From contig JACRBI010000024.1 of assembly GCA_016234495.1 (NCBI GenBank), positions 181,283 to 245,282 on the forward strand: a DNA stretch of 64,000 nucleotides, in the 5' to 3' direction. The notes under the pieces were generated by a model that was given only the letters and a program-made list of their open reading frames with translations, did not search any database and had not been told where the DNA came from. The DNA comes from Chloroflexota bacterium. Lineage in GTDB: Bacteria; Chloroflexota; Anaerolineae; Anaerolineales; Villigracilaceae. Of the stretch, positions 33,410-42,254 are shown piece after piece (positions within the stretch are counted from its first letter, which is position 1; every line of letters begins with the position of its first letter). Both the position numbers and the translations under genes were made by a program.

Positions 33410-33637
33410 TTACTTTCCCTTCCACTTCATCTTCATATAAACTCCGCCGCGCTCCAGTTCATCCAGCATTTGATCGAGCCGCTTCTGCTTCGTGGCTTCC
33501 AGCTTTGCGCGGACAATCCAACCGATGTAATCGTTCTGTTGATAGGGCGGACGGGCAAGGTAGGCGTTCATCAATCCGCGGGCGTTGAGGGCGTCACGAA
33601 AATAATCTGGCATGGGGTGGCGAAGGCGCGGGACCAT
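33410..33637 (-). CDS. YdeI/OmdA-family small protein
   Basis: About 75 residues. 'PYQQNDYIGWIVRAKLEATKQKRLDQMLDEL' matches the C-terminal 'P..y..WI..AK..eTr..Ri' signature of the YdeI/OmpD-associated (OmdA) family. It is shorter than full OmdA proteins, so only that core domain is present. ATG 33637 lies 2 bases after the upstream DinB-like stop; the track ATG at 33658 would overlap it by 19 bases. Function unknown, sometimes linked to envelope stress. Confidence 0.75.
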   Translation of the reverse strand: MVPRLRHPMPDYFRDALNARGLMNAYLARPPYQQNDYIGWIVRAKLEATKQKRLDQMLDELERGGVYMKMKWKGK

Positions 33638-33639
33638 AT

Positions 33640-34098
33640 CTATCTCTTCAACACGCATAACGTCTGACGGATCTCTCCAAGATGATAAGCCGTATGCACC
33701 ACAATGGAGAGCGCTCCGCCAATGGTGTCTTCATTCCATAAGTTGTTTTCATGGAACAGTTTACTTACGCGCTGATAGGTTTGCTTGAGCTTATCTTTGA
33801 GAGAGTCCCATTCTTCGGGCGTGACCTTTTCCACTGTGCGCCAAACCTCGCCCCAATCGACAGGAGAGGAATCCTGATGGATGGCAAAACGTTCAAAGGC
33901 TTCAATAAAGAAGGTCACATGCGCGACCTGGGCGGCGAGTGAGGCACACTTCCCTCCAACGGGGATGGATGCCTCTTGAGCAGAAACAGTTTCCAGCGTC
34001 TGAAAAAGAGCCGTGTTCTTATCCAGATAAATACCTTGCGGCTGCTCGAAAGTCTCCTCCAGCAATTTGAATAAATTGGATGTAAAGTCGCTTGACAT
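33640..34098 (-). CDS. DinB-superfamily protein
   Basis: A 152-residue four-helix bundle of the DinB/YfiT superfamily, usually metal-binding thiol-dependent transferases or stress proteins. Candidate ligands are His in 'AAQVAHVTFF' and the His pair in 'HTAYHLGEIRQTL'. It is in an operon with the YdeI-like gene downstream and the DUF4287/DUF5655 gene upstream (3-base gap). Specific activity unknown. Confidence 0.85.
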   Translation of the reverse strand: MSSDFTSNLFKLLEETFEQPQGIYLDKNTALFQTLETVSAQEASIPVGGKCASLAAQVAHVTFFIEAFERFAIHQDSSPVDWGEVWRTVEKVTPEEWDSLKDKLKQTYQRVSKLFHENNLWNEDTIGGALSIVVHTAYHLGEIRQTLCVLKR

Positions 34099-34101
34099 GA
34101 T

Positions 34102-34671
34102 CTACCCTGCGCCTTCAAATGCGGATTTGATCCACGCAACCAGCTCGGCATCAACATCCTTCGCATCGGTCACGTTGACGATGTAATTGCACATCCCGCC
34201 TTTGGGCTGTTCCAGCAGGCGGGCATTTTTCTTCAAGTCCTTTGCGTTGATGCCAACCTCAAAACGCGTGTTGGTCTTCGGGCCGATCATGGCAAATTGT
34301 TTTTTGCGGCGCAAGCTGACATAGCCTTTTTTGGGCACAATTTCAAACTCGCCAAACTTATTGATTTCCGTCATCAGTTTTTCGTGGATGGGCCGGAAGC
34401 CCGCCTTTGCGCCGGAATAGATTTCGTCCAGAACTGTGCTTTTGCTTTTGCCTTCCGCGGCGCGTGTGCCATCCGAGGCGAGGATCGCATGGACAAGCGA
34501 ATTCGCATCGCCATGTCCGAGACCGTATTTTTCCTTGAACATGTCGCGGAGTTCACCGTGTTTGGTCAGCCCGCTTTTTTGAGCAATGTCCGTCAACTCC
34601 GCGAGCGACTTGCCTGTTTTCTTTTGAATGTTGGTAAGCTGGGTTTGCACTGCCTGATCAAGTGTACTCAT
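34102..34671 (-). CDS. DUF4287 plus DUF5655 protein
   Basis: A 189-residue protein. The N-terminal DUF4287-like part has 'QLTNIQKKTGKSLAEL', 'SGLTKHGELRDMFKEKYGLGHGDANSLVH'. The C-terminal part ('FRPIHEKLMTEINKFGEFEIVPKKGYVSLRRKKQFAMIGP') is of the DUF5655 type, a small domain related to DNA/nucleotide-associated proteins. Biochemical role unknown. ATG 34671 with AAGGAG is preferred over the track start 34698. It heads a three-gene run (this, DinB-like, YdeI-like). Confidence 0.88.
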   Translation of the reverse strand: MSTLDQAVQTQLTNIQKKTGKSLAELTDIAQKSGLTKHGELRDMFKEKYGLGHGDANSLVHAILASDGTRAAEGKSKSTVLDEIYSGAKAGFRPIHEKLMTEINKFGEFEIVPKKGYVSLRRKKQFAMIGPKTNTRFEVGINAKDLKKNARLLEQPKGGMCNYIVNVTDAKDVDAELVAWIKSAFEGAG

Positions 34672-34759
34672 AAGATTGTCTCCTTTTGAATTGGACAAAG
34701 AGCGTCTTGATTATAGAACATAATTTCTGTTTTCGCAACTTCTGGGATTTACAAAATGA

Positions 34760-36523
34760 TCATACTTTTCTTTGCGAGACAGATACGCAATTGCGCCCGG
34801 CGGCTTTTGCCAGATACATTGCGCGGTCTGCGGCGGCGATCAGGTCAGCACCTTTCGTTCCGTTTTGCGGGAAGGCCGCAATGCCGCAGGACAGGGTGGC
34901 TTGAATATCATTATTTTCCAGTACGAGCATGAATTCTTCAAACGCCTTTCTTGACCGCTCTGCGATTTGAAGCGCAATCTCAGCCGAGACATCCGGCAAA
35001 ATCACCAGGAATTCATCGCCGCCATAGCGGCAGATGATATCCCCGACGCGGGCATGGCTGGTTAGTTGGGTTGCCATGTTTTGCAAAACCATATCCCCGG
35101 CCTGATGCCCGTGGGAGTCATTAATCTTTTTGAAATGATCAATGTCGCATACCATGAAACTGACCGGGTAGCCTTCGCGCTCGGCGCGGGCGAGTTCGCG
35201 GTCTAGGGTTTCATCCAGATAGCGGCGGTTGTACAGGCCTGTCAGCGGGTCGCGGATGGCCTGCTCGCGCAGCTCGGTTTGCAGGAGCTGGATCGCCTCA
35301 AGCTGGGATGTGAGCATTTGGTTGGCGCGCTGGATTTCATCCTGTGCCTTCTTGCGCTCGGTGATATCTTCTTTGACCGCCAGATAATGCGTGGTGACTC
35401 CGCGTGCGTCAATGATGGGCGAGATGATGGCGGCCTCATAATATAGTTCGCCGTTCTTCTTGCGGTTGACAAACTCGCCCTGCCATTCCTGCCCGGCGGT
35501 GATGGAACCCCATAATTGTTGATGTGACCCGGCCTTCGTTTTATCTGTGCTCAGGAAGCGCGGATTTTTGCCAATGGCTTCTTCAAAAGAGTAGCCGGTC
35601 ACCTGCGAAAAACGCGGGTTGACATATTCAATGATCCCCGCAGTATTTGTGATCATGATCGAAGCCGGGCTTTGCTCGACGGCGCGCGATAGCTGAAGTA
35701 ATTTTTCTTCGGCTTGTTTGCGCTCTGTGATGTCGCGAAAAACCGCCAGAATTAGCGCAGCCCCATCCACTTCGATCAGTTGGGACGTGGCTTCCATGTC
35801 AATGAATTGCCCGTCGAGGCGGATGATTTTTAAATCTTCCAGGGAAACCCTTTCTTTGGAAGCATCGCTTTTTTGCAGGTGCTCAAGGATCGGTGCCGTT
35901 GAATCAGGGTGGACAAAATCGAAGATATCTCTGCCAATCAGTTCGGCCGGCAAAGCCGCACCGAGGATCCCGGCCCCGGCCGGATTAACAAAAACGATCC
36001 TGCCGTCTTTGTAGGTCGCAACGCCGTCGGGCATCAGGTCAATTAACTGGCGATATTGCTCTTCGCTATGCAACAAGGCGCGTTCGGCACGCTTTCTTTC
36101 TGTGATGTCATAAAACAGGAAGAGGCACCCCAGCGTGTTTTCGTGTTTGTCTAAAATCGGGGAGATGGTTAATTCATAAATGTGCGGTGCGCCGTCAAAA
36201 TCCAGTGTGACTTCGCACTTGCGCTCCTGCGTTTCCGCGAAGCGTTTGAAGAGATCATTCCACGGAGGAGGCAGGCTGATTGGCGCCGCACCAATTGTCG
36301 CCGGAGAAAGACCGAGCGTGGTCTGAGCTTTTCGGTTAAAGTCCATGATGCGGTTTTGCGCGTCCAGAACGATTGCAATGCCAGTCATGTTGTCCATGAT
36401 GGTATTGCGCGCCATGGGCTGCGCGTTGATTGAACGGCGGAGCAGGCGCGCCCAAACAGTAAACCCGCCGAGGATAACGGCGGCAATTAACAAGAATAAC
36501 CAGTAAAGGGTAGATTGACTCAT
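34760..36523 (-). CDS. membrane PAS-GGDEF diguanylate cyclase
   Basis: A 587-residue c-di-GMP synthase. One N-terminal TM helix ('LYWLFLLIAAVILGGFTVWA') is followed by three PAS domains (about 45-165, 175-290, 300-420) and a GGDEF domain with 'DPLTGLYNRRYLDETL', the intact A-site 'RYGGDEF' and an inhibitory I-site RVGD five residues before it. There is no EAL domain. The HD-GYP protein at 22638 could oppose it. ATG 36523 replaces the track TTG at 36544. Confidence 0.95.
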   Translation of the reverse strand: MSQSTLYWLFLLIAAVILGGFTVWARLLRRSINAQPMARNTIMDNMTGIAIVLDAQNRIMDFNRKAQTTLGLSPATIGAAPISLPPPWNDLFKRFAETQERKCEVTLDFDGAPHIYELTISPILDKHENTLGCLFLFYDITERKRAERALLHSEEQYRQLIDLMPDGVATYKDGRIVFVNPAGAGILGAALPAELIGRDIFDFVHPDSTAPILEHLQKSDASKERVSLEDLKIIRLDGQFIDMEATSQLIEVDGAALILAVFRDITERKQAEEKLLQLSRAVEQSPASIMITNTAGIIEYVNPRFSQVTGYSFEEAIGKNPRFLSTDKTKAGSHQQLWGSITAGQEWQGEFVNRKKNGELYYEAAIISPIIDARGVTTHYLAVKEDITERKKAQDEIQRANQMLTSQLEAIQLLQTELREQAIRDPLTGLYNRRYLDETLDRELARAEREGYPVSFMVCDIDHFKKINDSHGHQAGDMVLQNMATQLTSHARVGDIICRYGGDEFLVILPDVSAEIALQIAERSRKAFEEFMLVLENNDIQATLSCGIAAFPQNGTKGADLIAAADRAMYLAKAAGRNCVSVSQRKV

Positions 36524-36843
36524 TTTGTTCGGCTTTTCGCACAAGCCTGCAAATCTTCAGGCGGGAATTATAGCACCCGATTCCATCTTGGCTTTCGGAT
36601 GCTTTACGCCCCGGTTTTATTACTTGCCTTTATTTTCACCAACTCCCCCTTCAGCCGGATGCGGACGAAAATAAAAGGAAAATTGGCGACATCTGCGTTA
36701 AAAAAACCTTATGTTGGATAATGTTATCCCGCCGCGCTTATTGTCACCGGCGTATAATCAGCGGGCTTGCAACCTCGGAGTCTGAAGTCTCTGACTTCAG
36801 TGCAAAGTCGGGAGACTTCGCACTCTACAATCATCTAAAACCC
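36524..36843. other. 320-base intergenic gap with promoter-like site and hairpins
   Basis: No gene seen. TATAAT at about 36753-36758 may serve the gene at 36844. Two hairpins follow: CTGAAGTCTCTGACTTCAG (36782-36800) and GTGCAAAGTC...GACTTCGCAC (36800-36823). Confidence 0.5.
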
Positions 36844-37620
36844 ATGAACATTCTTGTACTGAAATTAATTCTCGCCCCGGTCATCATTGGTTCGGCCAGC
36901 CTTGCCGGGCGAAAGTGGGGACCGGCTGTCAGCGGCTGGATCGTGGGTATGCCGCTCACTTCGGGCCCGGTGATTTTTTTTGTAGCGCTCAGTCACAGCG
37001 CTTCTTTTGCCGCGGACTCCGCCCTCGGTGTGTTGAGCGGCGGACTTTCGCTGGTGGCTTATGCTTTGACGTATTCATGGCTGGCCGTGAAATTTCGCTG
37101 GCAGATCGCCATTGCGGGCAGTCTGCTTGTGTTTGCGACCAGCACCATGATTCTGCAAAACATTACCTTTCCGCTTCTAACGGCCTTTGCGCTGGTGTGC
37201 GCTGCGATTGTTTTTGGTTTATGGCTCATGCCCAATGACACGGTGACAAATCAAAGTGAAGAGAAGCCAGGTAAATGGGATATTCCAATCCGTATTTTAA
37301 TCGGGACGAGTTTTATTCTCTTGCTGACCGGCATTGCCCCGCTGATCGGTTCACGCCTGACGGGACTGCTGACCACCATTCCCTTGTATGTCACCATCCT
37401 GACGATTTTTGCGCACCGGCATCAGGGGCCGGCCGCGGCGGCACACGTCCTGCGCGGACTGCTATACGGCATGTTCGCGTTCACAGGATTTTTCATTGTG
37501 TTGAGTTTGCTCATAGAAACGACAAGCCTTGCAGTTTCATTCGGTGCAGCGGTATTGACCGCGTTGGTCGTGCAAGGCTTGTCGTTGATGATCTTAAATC
37601 TGTTGCATAGAAAACCGTAG
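36844..37620 (+). CDS. integral membrane protein, hypothetical
   Basis: A 258-residue protein with about eight hydrophobic segments and little else. 'SGWIVGMPLTSGPVIFFVAL' near the N-terminus and 'LTTIPLYVTILTIFAHRHQG' in the second half suggest an internal two-fold repeat, each half carrying a T/P-T/G-P motif. I do not recognise the family. The track start (36721) reads through hairpin repeats; ATG 36844 begins MNILVLKLIL. Convergent with the MFS gene; the stop lies in a palindrome (37618-37642). Confidence 0.8.
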   Translation: MNILVLKLILAPVIIGSASLAGRKWGPAVSGWIVGMPLTSGPVIFFVALSHSASFAADSALGVLSGGLSLVAYALTYSWLAVKFRWQIAIAGSLLVFATSTMILQNITFPLLTAFALVCAAIVFGLWLMPNDTVTNQSEEKPGKWDIPIRILIGTSFILLLTGIAPLIGSRLTGLLTTIPLYVTILTIFAHRHQGPAAAAHVLRGLLYGMFAFTGFFIVLSLLIETTSLAVSFGAAVLTALVVQGLSLMILNLLHRKP

Positions 37621-37642
37621 GTCACGTCTGAGACGTGACCTA
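37618..37642. repeat. perfect palindrome TAGGTCACGTCT/AGACGTGACCTA
   Basis: 12-bp arms around a central G, between convergent genes and overlapping both gene ends. It may act as a terminator for both. Confidence 0.75.
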
Positions 37643-38860
37643 CCTGCCGTTTTCCTCCGGCGGTTTGACGGCGCGAAATTCACGGAACAACAAAAGGTCG
37701 TAGATAATTTTCAATCCGCCGGCGAGGAAGAGCGGAGCGTTGAACAAGGCCGGGATGCTGAAGAAGATGCCGGTCAAACTGGGGGAAACAGCCGCGCCGA
37801 CGGAACGCGCAATAGCAGTCACGCCTGAAGCGGCGGATCGTTCGTCGGGGGACACAACAGCCATCGTGTACGATTGACGCGTGGGCACATCCATCTGTGA
37901 GATGCTGAATCGCAGGAGCAAAATTCCGATCGCGAGCGGCAGGTTCGGCATCAACGGCACGAGCATCAACAAAATATTGGATGGGATGTGCGTGAAAACC
38001 ATCGTGTTGATCAAGCCGATTTTTGCCGCGAGCGGCACAGCCAGCAATGCAGAAATCCCCGCCAGCACATTTGCGCCGAAGAAGATGCTGCCCAGCACGC
38101 CCGAGTTCACGCCGAACTTAACATGGAACCAATACGCGATCATACTTTGCACAACCAGCCCGCCGGCGAAGGCGTCCAATGAAAACAACGCGCTTAGTTT
38201 GAAAACGACTTTGCGCGAGCGATGCAGGCCGAGAGTTTTTTTAACTTCAGTTTTTACGTCTGTCACTTCAATGGCGGACGATACTCCCATGAATAAAATC
38301 AAAAGCAAGATTCCGCCGAGGCCATAGCCCATCAACACCATGCGGTAAGACTCCACTTGAGTCCAGCCGCCGCTTTGCAAAATTTTCGCCAGCCATCCGC
38401 CCGCGAGCGCGCCGGTAGCTGTGGCAAACGAACCGACCATGTTGTACCATGCGAAAATTTTTGTGCGCTGTTCATTGGGGATCAATTGCGTCAAACTTGC
38501 CTGCTCCACCGAAAGGAAGGGGCCGATCTCATTTCCGCTGGGGCTGATGACTCCGATGATGGCGGCCGCCATAAGCAAAATAATATTATGCGTGATGACG
38601 AACACGGCTCCCGCTCCGACCATGAGCAGGGCTCCGATTAAAAGAGTCTTTCTCCGCCCGAACTGATCCGCGTGCGTGGTGAGCCATAACGTGATACCGG
38701 CGTCGCCGGCCAGAGTCAGCGTGAAGAGCAGACCAATTAACTTTTCGTCGAATCCTGTTTCGGCGAGATAAAGAGCGAGTACAACGGAGAGGAATCCGTA
38801 GCAGAACAGGCGGATGATGCGCGTGGAAAAAAGCAGGGTGATGTCGCGTTGATGGGTCAT
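37640..38860 (-). CDS. MFS transporter (12 TM)
   Basis: A 406-residue major facilitator. 'LYLAETGFDEKLIGLLFTLTLAGDAGITLWLTTHADQFGRRKTLLIGA' carries motif A, and 'ARSVGAAVSPSLTGIFF' lies in the second half. It resembles the predicted drug or metabolite MFS group of this type; substrate unknown. It is the last gene of an operon (flippase-like, helicase-HNH, lipoprotein, MFS) and starts 6 bases after the lipoprotein stop. Confidence 0.9.
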   Translation of the reverse strand: MTHQRDITLLFSTRIIRLFCYGFLSVVLALYLAETGFDEKLIGLLFTLTLAGDAGITLWLTTHADQFGRRKTLLIGALLMVGAGAVFVITHNIILLMAAAIIGVISPSGNEIGPFLSVEQASLTQLIPNEQRTKIFAWYNMVGSFATATGALAGGWLAKILQSGGWTQVESYRMVLMGYGLGGILLLILFMGVSSAIEVTDVKTEVKKTLGLHRSRKVVFKLSALFSLDAFAGGLVVQSMIAYWFHVKFGVNSGVLGSIFFGANVLAGISALLAVPLAAKIGLINTMVFTHIPSNILLMLVPLMPNLPLAIGILLLRFSISQMDVPTRQSYTMAVVSPDERSAASGVTAIARSVGAAVSPSLTGIFFSIPALFNAPLFLAGGLKIIYDLLLFREFRAVKPPEENGR

Positions 38861-38866
38861 GGCGGG

Positions 38867-39727
38867 TTATGGAATGAACAGCCCGGCCGCGCTTTGCGGA
38901 TTGATGCTGCCCTGCAATTCGGCGAAAGGAATGACCACGATCTGCGGGCCGGCCGCGTACGGCGCAACCTGATATTCGTCAAAGGTGATGGTCAGCCCGG
39001 CGTCTGAAATATTCCAGCGCTGATAATTTTCCGGCAGAGGATCTGCGCCGGCCGAGAACATGTCAAAGCCGATATCGCGCGCGGCAAGCTGTGCCTTGCA
39101 GGTATCAGAAACAACTTGCAGGTAGGGTGAGCCCGGGAAGAAAATCTGGTCGAGGTAAATAATGGTCCCGCTTTGCAGGTTGTAGTTCAAGGTCACGCTG
39201 TAATGAGCGGGATGCGCCGCGCCGTCTACGTAGATCGAGATGTCAAATTTGAGGCTCCACACATCTCCGCGCTGGCCAATGACGGAATATTGCATGTCAA
39301 AACTACTGCCTGCCGCAATCGGAGGGTTGGGGGCAAAAGACAGCGTGTCGTTCCTGAACTGGTTGATCTGATCCTGAACAGTTTGATTCAACAGCGTGTT
39401 GAAAGCCGTTACACGCGCGTCGTTCGAGCCTTGCAGGAATGGAATCTGCGCCGTGATGGTGTACGACGGCGTATTGCCCGTCTCGTTGAACGGGGTTGAC
39501 TGCATGGAAAGTAGCTGACTCAAAATCGGAGTCGGCGGCGGGTTGGTCGGCGCGGATGGTGTCAGCGTGGGAATTGGGGTAAAGGTGAGGCTTATGTCAT
39601 CCGCCGCTGGCACAATTGCAGACGCGGGCAGGTCAACGGGCGGCTGCGGCGACGGAGTGCCTACAAGACTGCACGCAAGTGTGAACATCAAAAGGACGAT
39701 TAACAAAAATAGTTTATTTGTTTTCAT
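38867..39727 (-). CDS. lipoprotein with DUF3298/RsiV-like domain
   Basis: A 286-residue surface lipoprotein. MKTNKLFLLIVLLMFTLAC has a clear lipobox; a Pro/Thr linker runs to about 75. The rest matches the PdaC/RsiV (DUF4163 plus DUF3298) architecture: 'YTITAQIPFLQGSNDARVTAFNTLLNQTV', 'DISIYVDGAAHPAHYSVTLNYNLQSGTIIYLDQIF' and 'DAGLTITFDEYQVAPYAAGP'. In RsiV this module binds lysozyme; binding here is not shown. The ATG overlaps the helicase stop (ATGA). Confidence 0.88.
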   Translation of the reverse strand: MKTNKLFLLIVLLMFTLACSLVGTPSPQPPVDLPASAIVPAADDISLTFTPIPTLTPSAPTNPPPTPILSQLLSMQSTPFNETGNTPSYTITAQIPFLQGSNDARVTAFNTLLNQTVQDQINQFRNDTLSFAPNPPIAAGSSFDMQYSVIGQRGDVWSLKFDISIYVDGAAHPAHYSVTLNYNLQSGTIIYLDQIFFPGSPYLQVVSDTCKAQLAARDIGFDMFSAGADPLPENYQRWNISDAGLTITFDEYQVAPYAAGPQIVVIPFAELQGSINPQSAAGLFIP

Positions 39728-42252
39728 AACAACTCCTTCAGGATTTCCAATGTTTCAACTTTTCCGCCGATGCCGTTCTCGCCGCCGGGACCCACGCAGG
39801 AGGGACAACCGTCTTCGCATTCACATTCGCTGACCAGCTCATAGGCGCGCTGAATCAACTCGTCGTGGATTTCAAATAACTTCTGGCTGAATCCGATTCC
39901 CGCGGGGACATGGTCGTACAAAACGACAGACGGTTGACCATTGACCGCTGACCAGGCCGGGTCGGTGTGAATTCCCAAGTCACGCGGATCGCACATGAGG
40001 AAGAGCGGCGCGAGGTTGCCGAGGACGAATCCCAGCCCGGCCAGTCCGCTGCGAATGCGGACGTTTTGTTCCACTTTTTTGTGGCAGGCCGGGCAAAGGG
40101 TGGTGAGGTTTTCCAAACGATTTGCCTGATCGCGATCCAGTGCGCCGCCACGCACGAAGGCGCGGAATGGAACCTTGTGATGCACGTCATGCTGGCGCCC
40201 GTTCTCGGTCACGCCGCAGACCTGACATTGATATTGGTCACGCGCGCGCACACGCTCGCGGATTCTCGCCCAGTCGGGGCCGTAGTCGTTTGGGCTGTTG
40301 GACCAGACCCCAGCGTCGCGCAGATGCGAGACTGTCGCTTCGGAAAGAGAAAGCCAGTAGCCAGTTGTCTGCAATTCGGACGGGGGCATATCCAGTGTTT
40401 CTTCGCCCAAATTTTCATATGTGAACCAGCGGATCTTTCTAAAGCCAACAACTTGTGTGGTGACTTGAATTTCGCCGTATGCTTTTTCGCCGCCGTTGAT
40501 TGCAGATTGCTCATTAGTGGAAAGCACTTCGATCTCAGATCTTTGTTGCGCTTCGGTGTAGTAATCGAGGCCGACGGGAATCAACTGCGCAAGTTGATGT
40601 TCGAGGTTGAGCTCCTGCACAAAATATTGCTGGCCTTCGTGCATGTAAATCGCGCCGGGATGCACCATCCACGCAGCGCTTTCGCCATCGACTGTTCCCA
40701 CCGCCCACGGTCTGCCGTCTTCGGTCACGGTTTGCAGCACAATGCTTTGCGCGGATGCGGAACGCAGTGAAATGTTCGCGGCGGGGTATGAGTCCTTCAT
40801 CCAAAAATATTTTTCGTTCGAGAAATGCGCGTCTTGATTCGCGACCAGGAATTCGAGATATTCATCGAGCAGTTCATCGGAGATGCTCCCGAAGCCATCG
40901 CCTTTTTTGAACGGCAATTCAAACATGGCACAGCGCAAATGTTCGAGCAAAATCAAAAGGTGATTTGGGTTAAGCAATGCCTGCTCCGGCGAACTACCGA
41001 AGAAATATTCGGGATGATGCGCGAGGAACTGGTCCAGCGGATTCGGCGACGCGACCAGCACCGACACGGCGGGATCATCACCGCGTCCCGCCCGACCCGA
41101 TTGCTGTCTCGCGCTGGCGATGGTGCCCGGATACCCGACGAGAATTGCCGCGCCCAGCCCGCCGATGTCGATTCCCAATTCAAGCGCATTCGTGGCAACG
41201 ACGGTTTTAACCGAGCCGTCGCGCAATCCCTGCTCGATTTCGCGGCGCTGGTGAGGGAGGTAGCCGGAGCGATAGCCTCTGACCCCTCCCCGGCCCTCCC
41301 CAAATCCATTGGATTTGGGGAGGGAGTCTTGCAAGTAGGTCAAAATAATTTCCACACTTCTGCGCGTCCTTGCAAAGACAACTGATTGAATATTGTGAGT
41401 CAGCAGGTCATTTGCAAGTCGCACGCTTTCCAATAAGCTGCTTTTTCTTAATCCCAGCGAATGGTCTGTGACCGGCGGATTGTAAATAATGAAATGACGT
41501 TCGCCGCGCGAGGAACCGTCGTTGTCAATTAATTCAACTTGTTCTTCGATGAGCTTTTCCGCGAGGTCCTTTGGGTTGCCGATGGTCGCAGAAGCCAGAA
41601 TGAATTGCGGATGCGCTCCGTAAAACTCTGCCACGCGCCGGAGCCTGCGGATGACGTTGGCGACATGCGAGCCAAAAACTCCGCGGTAGGTGTGAGCTTC
41701 GTCAATGACGATGAATTTCAGGTTGCTGAAAAAGTCGCTCCAGTTGGAGTGGTGCGGCAGGATTCCCGTGTGAAGCATATCCGGGTTTGAGAGCACGATG
41801 CGCGCGTTCTTGCGGATGGATGGGCGGGAGGATTGAGGGGTGTCACCATCATAGATTGACGATTTCAGATTTGCAATTTTTGATTGAAAAAACTGAAGAT
41901 TGGATTGTTGATCCTGAGCCAATGCCTTTGTCGGAAATAAATACAGAGCGCGCGCTTCGGGGTTGTGAATCATCTCCGCGAGGACGGGCAGGTTGTAGGC
42001 GAGTGTCTTTCCGCTGGCGGTGCCGGTGGCGAGGATGATGTTTTTTCCGGCGCGGGAATTCATCCATGCCGAGAGTTGGTGTGAATAAAGCTGGTGAATG
42101 TTACGGGTAGATAATGTCTCTCGGAGAGGGGCAGGCAGGTCGGTTGGGAAGGGGTGCGTCTGCGCCGCGCGCGGCGGGGTGGTCTTCCACGCGGAAAAAT
42201 TCGGCGCGGTGTTCTCATCCTGTTTCCAAAAAGCGAGCAAAGATTGAAGCAT
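39724..42252 (-). CDS. MrfA/YprA-type DEAD/DEAH helicase with embedded HNH endonuclease domain
   Basis: An 842-residue superfamily 2 helicase. Helicase core about 50-400: 'YSHQLSAW', Walker A 'ATGTASGKT', 'DEAH' in 'FIVIDEAHTYRG', 'SATIGNP', and motifs V/VI 'ATNALELGIDIG' and 'QQSGRAGRG'. The C-terminal DUF1998/MZB zinc domain has 'LAPLFLMCDPRDLG', 'YDHVPAGIGFS' and 'CECEDGCPSC'. Between 'TGYWLSLS' and 'GLAGLGFV', residues about 655-730 form a complete HNH: 'RDQYQCQVCG', 'VHHKVPF', 'ENLTTLCPACHKK'. MrfA homologues repair mitomycin-type DNA damage and act with a separate nuclease; here the nuclease may be built in. A palindrome-derived insertion lies near residue 320. ATG 42252 is chosen. Operon with flippase-like (2-base gap) and lipoprotein genes. 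Confidence 0.94.
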   Translation of the reverse strand: MLQSLLAFWKQDENTAPNFSAWKTTPPRAAQTHPFPTDLPAPLRETLSTRNIHQLYSHQLSAWMNSRAGKNIILATGTASGKTLAYNLPVLAEMIHNPEARALYLFPTKALAQDQQSNLQFFQSKIANLKSSIYDGDTPQSSRPSIRKNARIVLSNPDMLHTGILPHHSNWSDFFSNLKFIVIDEAHTYRGVFGSHVANVIRRLRRVAEFYGAHPQFILASATIGNPKDLAEKLIEEQVELIDNDGSSRGERHFIIYNPPVTDHSLGLRKSSLLESVRLANDLLTHNIQSVVFARTRRSVEIILTYLQDSLPKSNGFGEGRGGVRGYRSGYLPHQRREIEQGLRDGSVKTVVATNALELGIDIGGLGAAILVGYPGTIASARQQSGRAGRGDDPAVSVLVASPNPLDQFLAHHPEYFFGSSPEQALLNPNHLLILLEHLRCAMFELPFKKGDGFGSISDELLDEYLEFLVANQDAHFSNEKYFWMKDSYPAANISLRSASAQSIVLQTVTEDGRPWAVGTVDGESAAWMVHPGAIYMHEGQQYFVQELNLEHQLAQLIPVGLDYYTEAQQRSEIEVLSTNEQSAINGGEKAYGEIQVTTQVVGFRKIRWFTYENLGEETLDMPPSELQTTGYWLSLSEATVSHLRDAGVWSNSPNDYGPDWARIRERVRARDQYQCQVCGVTENGRQHDVHHKVPFRAFVRGGALDRDQANRLENLTTLCPACHKKVEQNVRIRSGLAGLGFVLGNLAPLFLMCDPRDLGIHTDPAWSAVNGQPSVVLYDHVPAGIGFSQKLFEIHDELIQRAYELVSECECEDGCPSCVGPGGENGIGGKVETLEILKELL
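41294..41324. repeat. 14-bp perfect palindrome inside the helicase gene
   Basis: CCCTCCCCAAATCC-ATT-GGATTTGGGGAGGG, read in frame as part of 'LPKSNGFGEGRGGV', between motif IV and V of the helicase. It looks like an intergenic REP-type palindrome inserted without breaking the frame. Confidence 0.85.
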
Positions 42253-42254
42253 GA

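Noticed and set aside
39967-40770. Plus-strand ORF of 267 aa
   Set aside because: Antisense shadow of the helicase-HNH gene.
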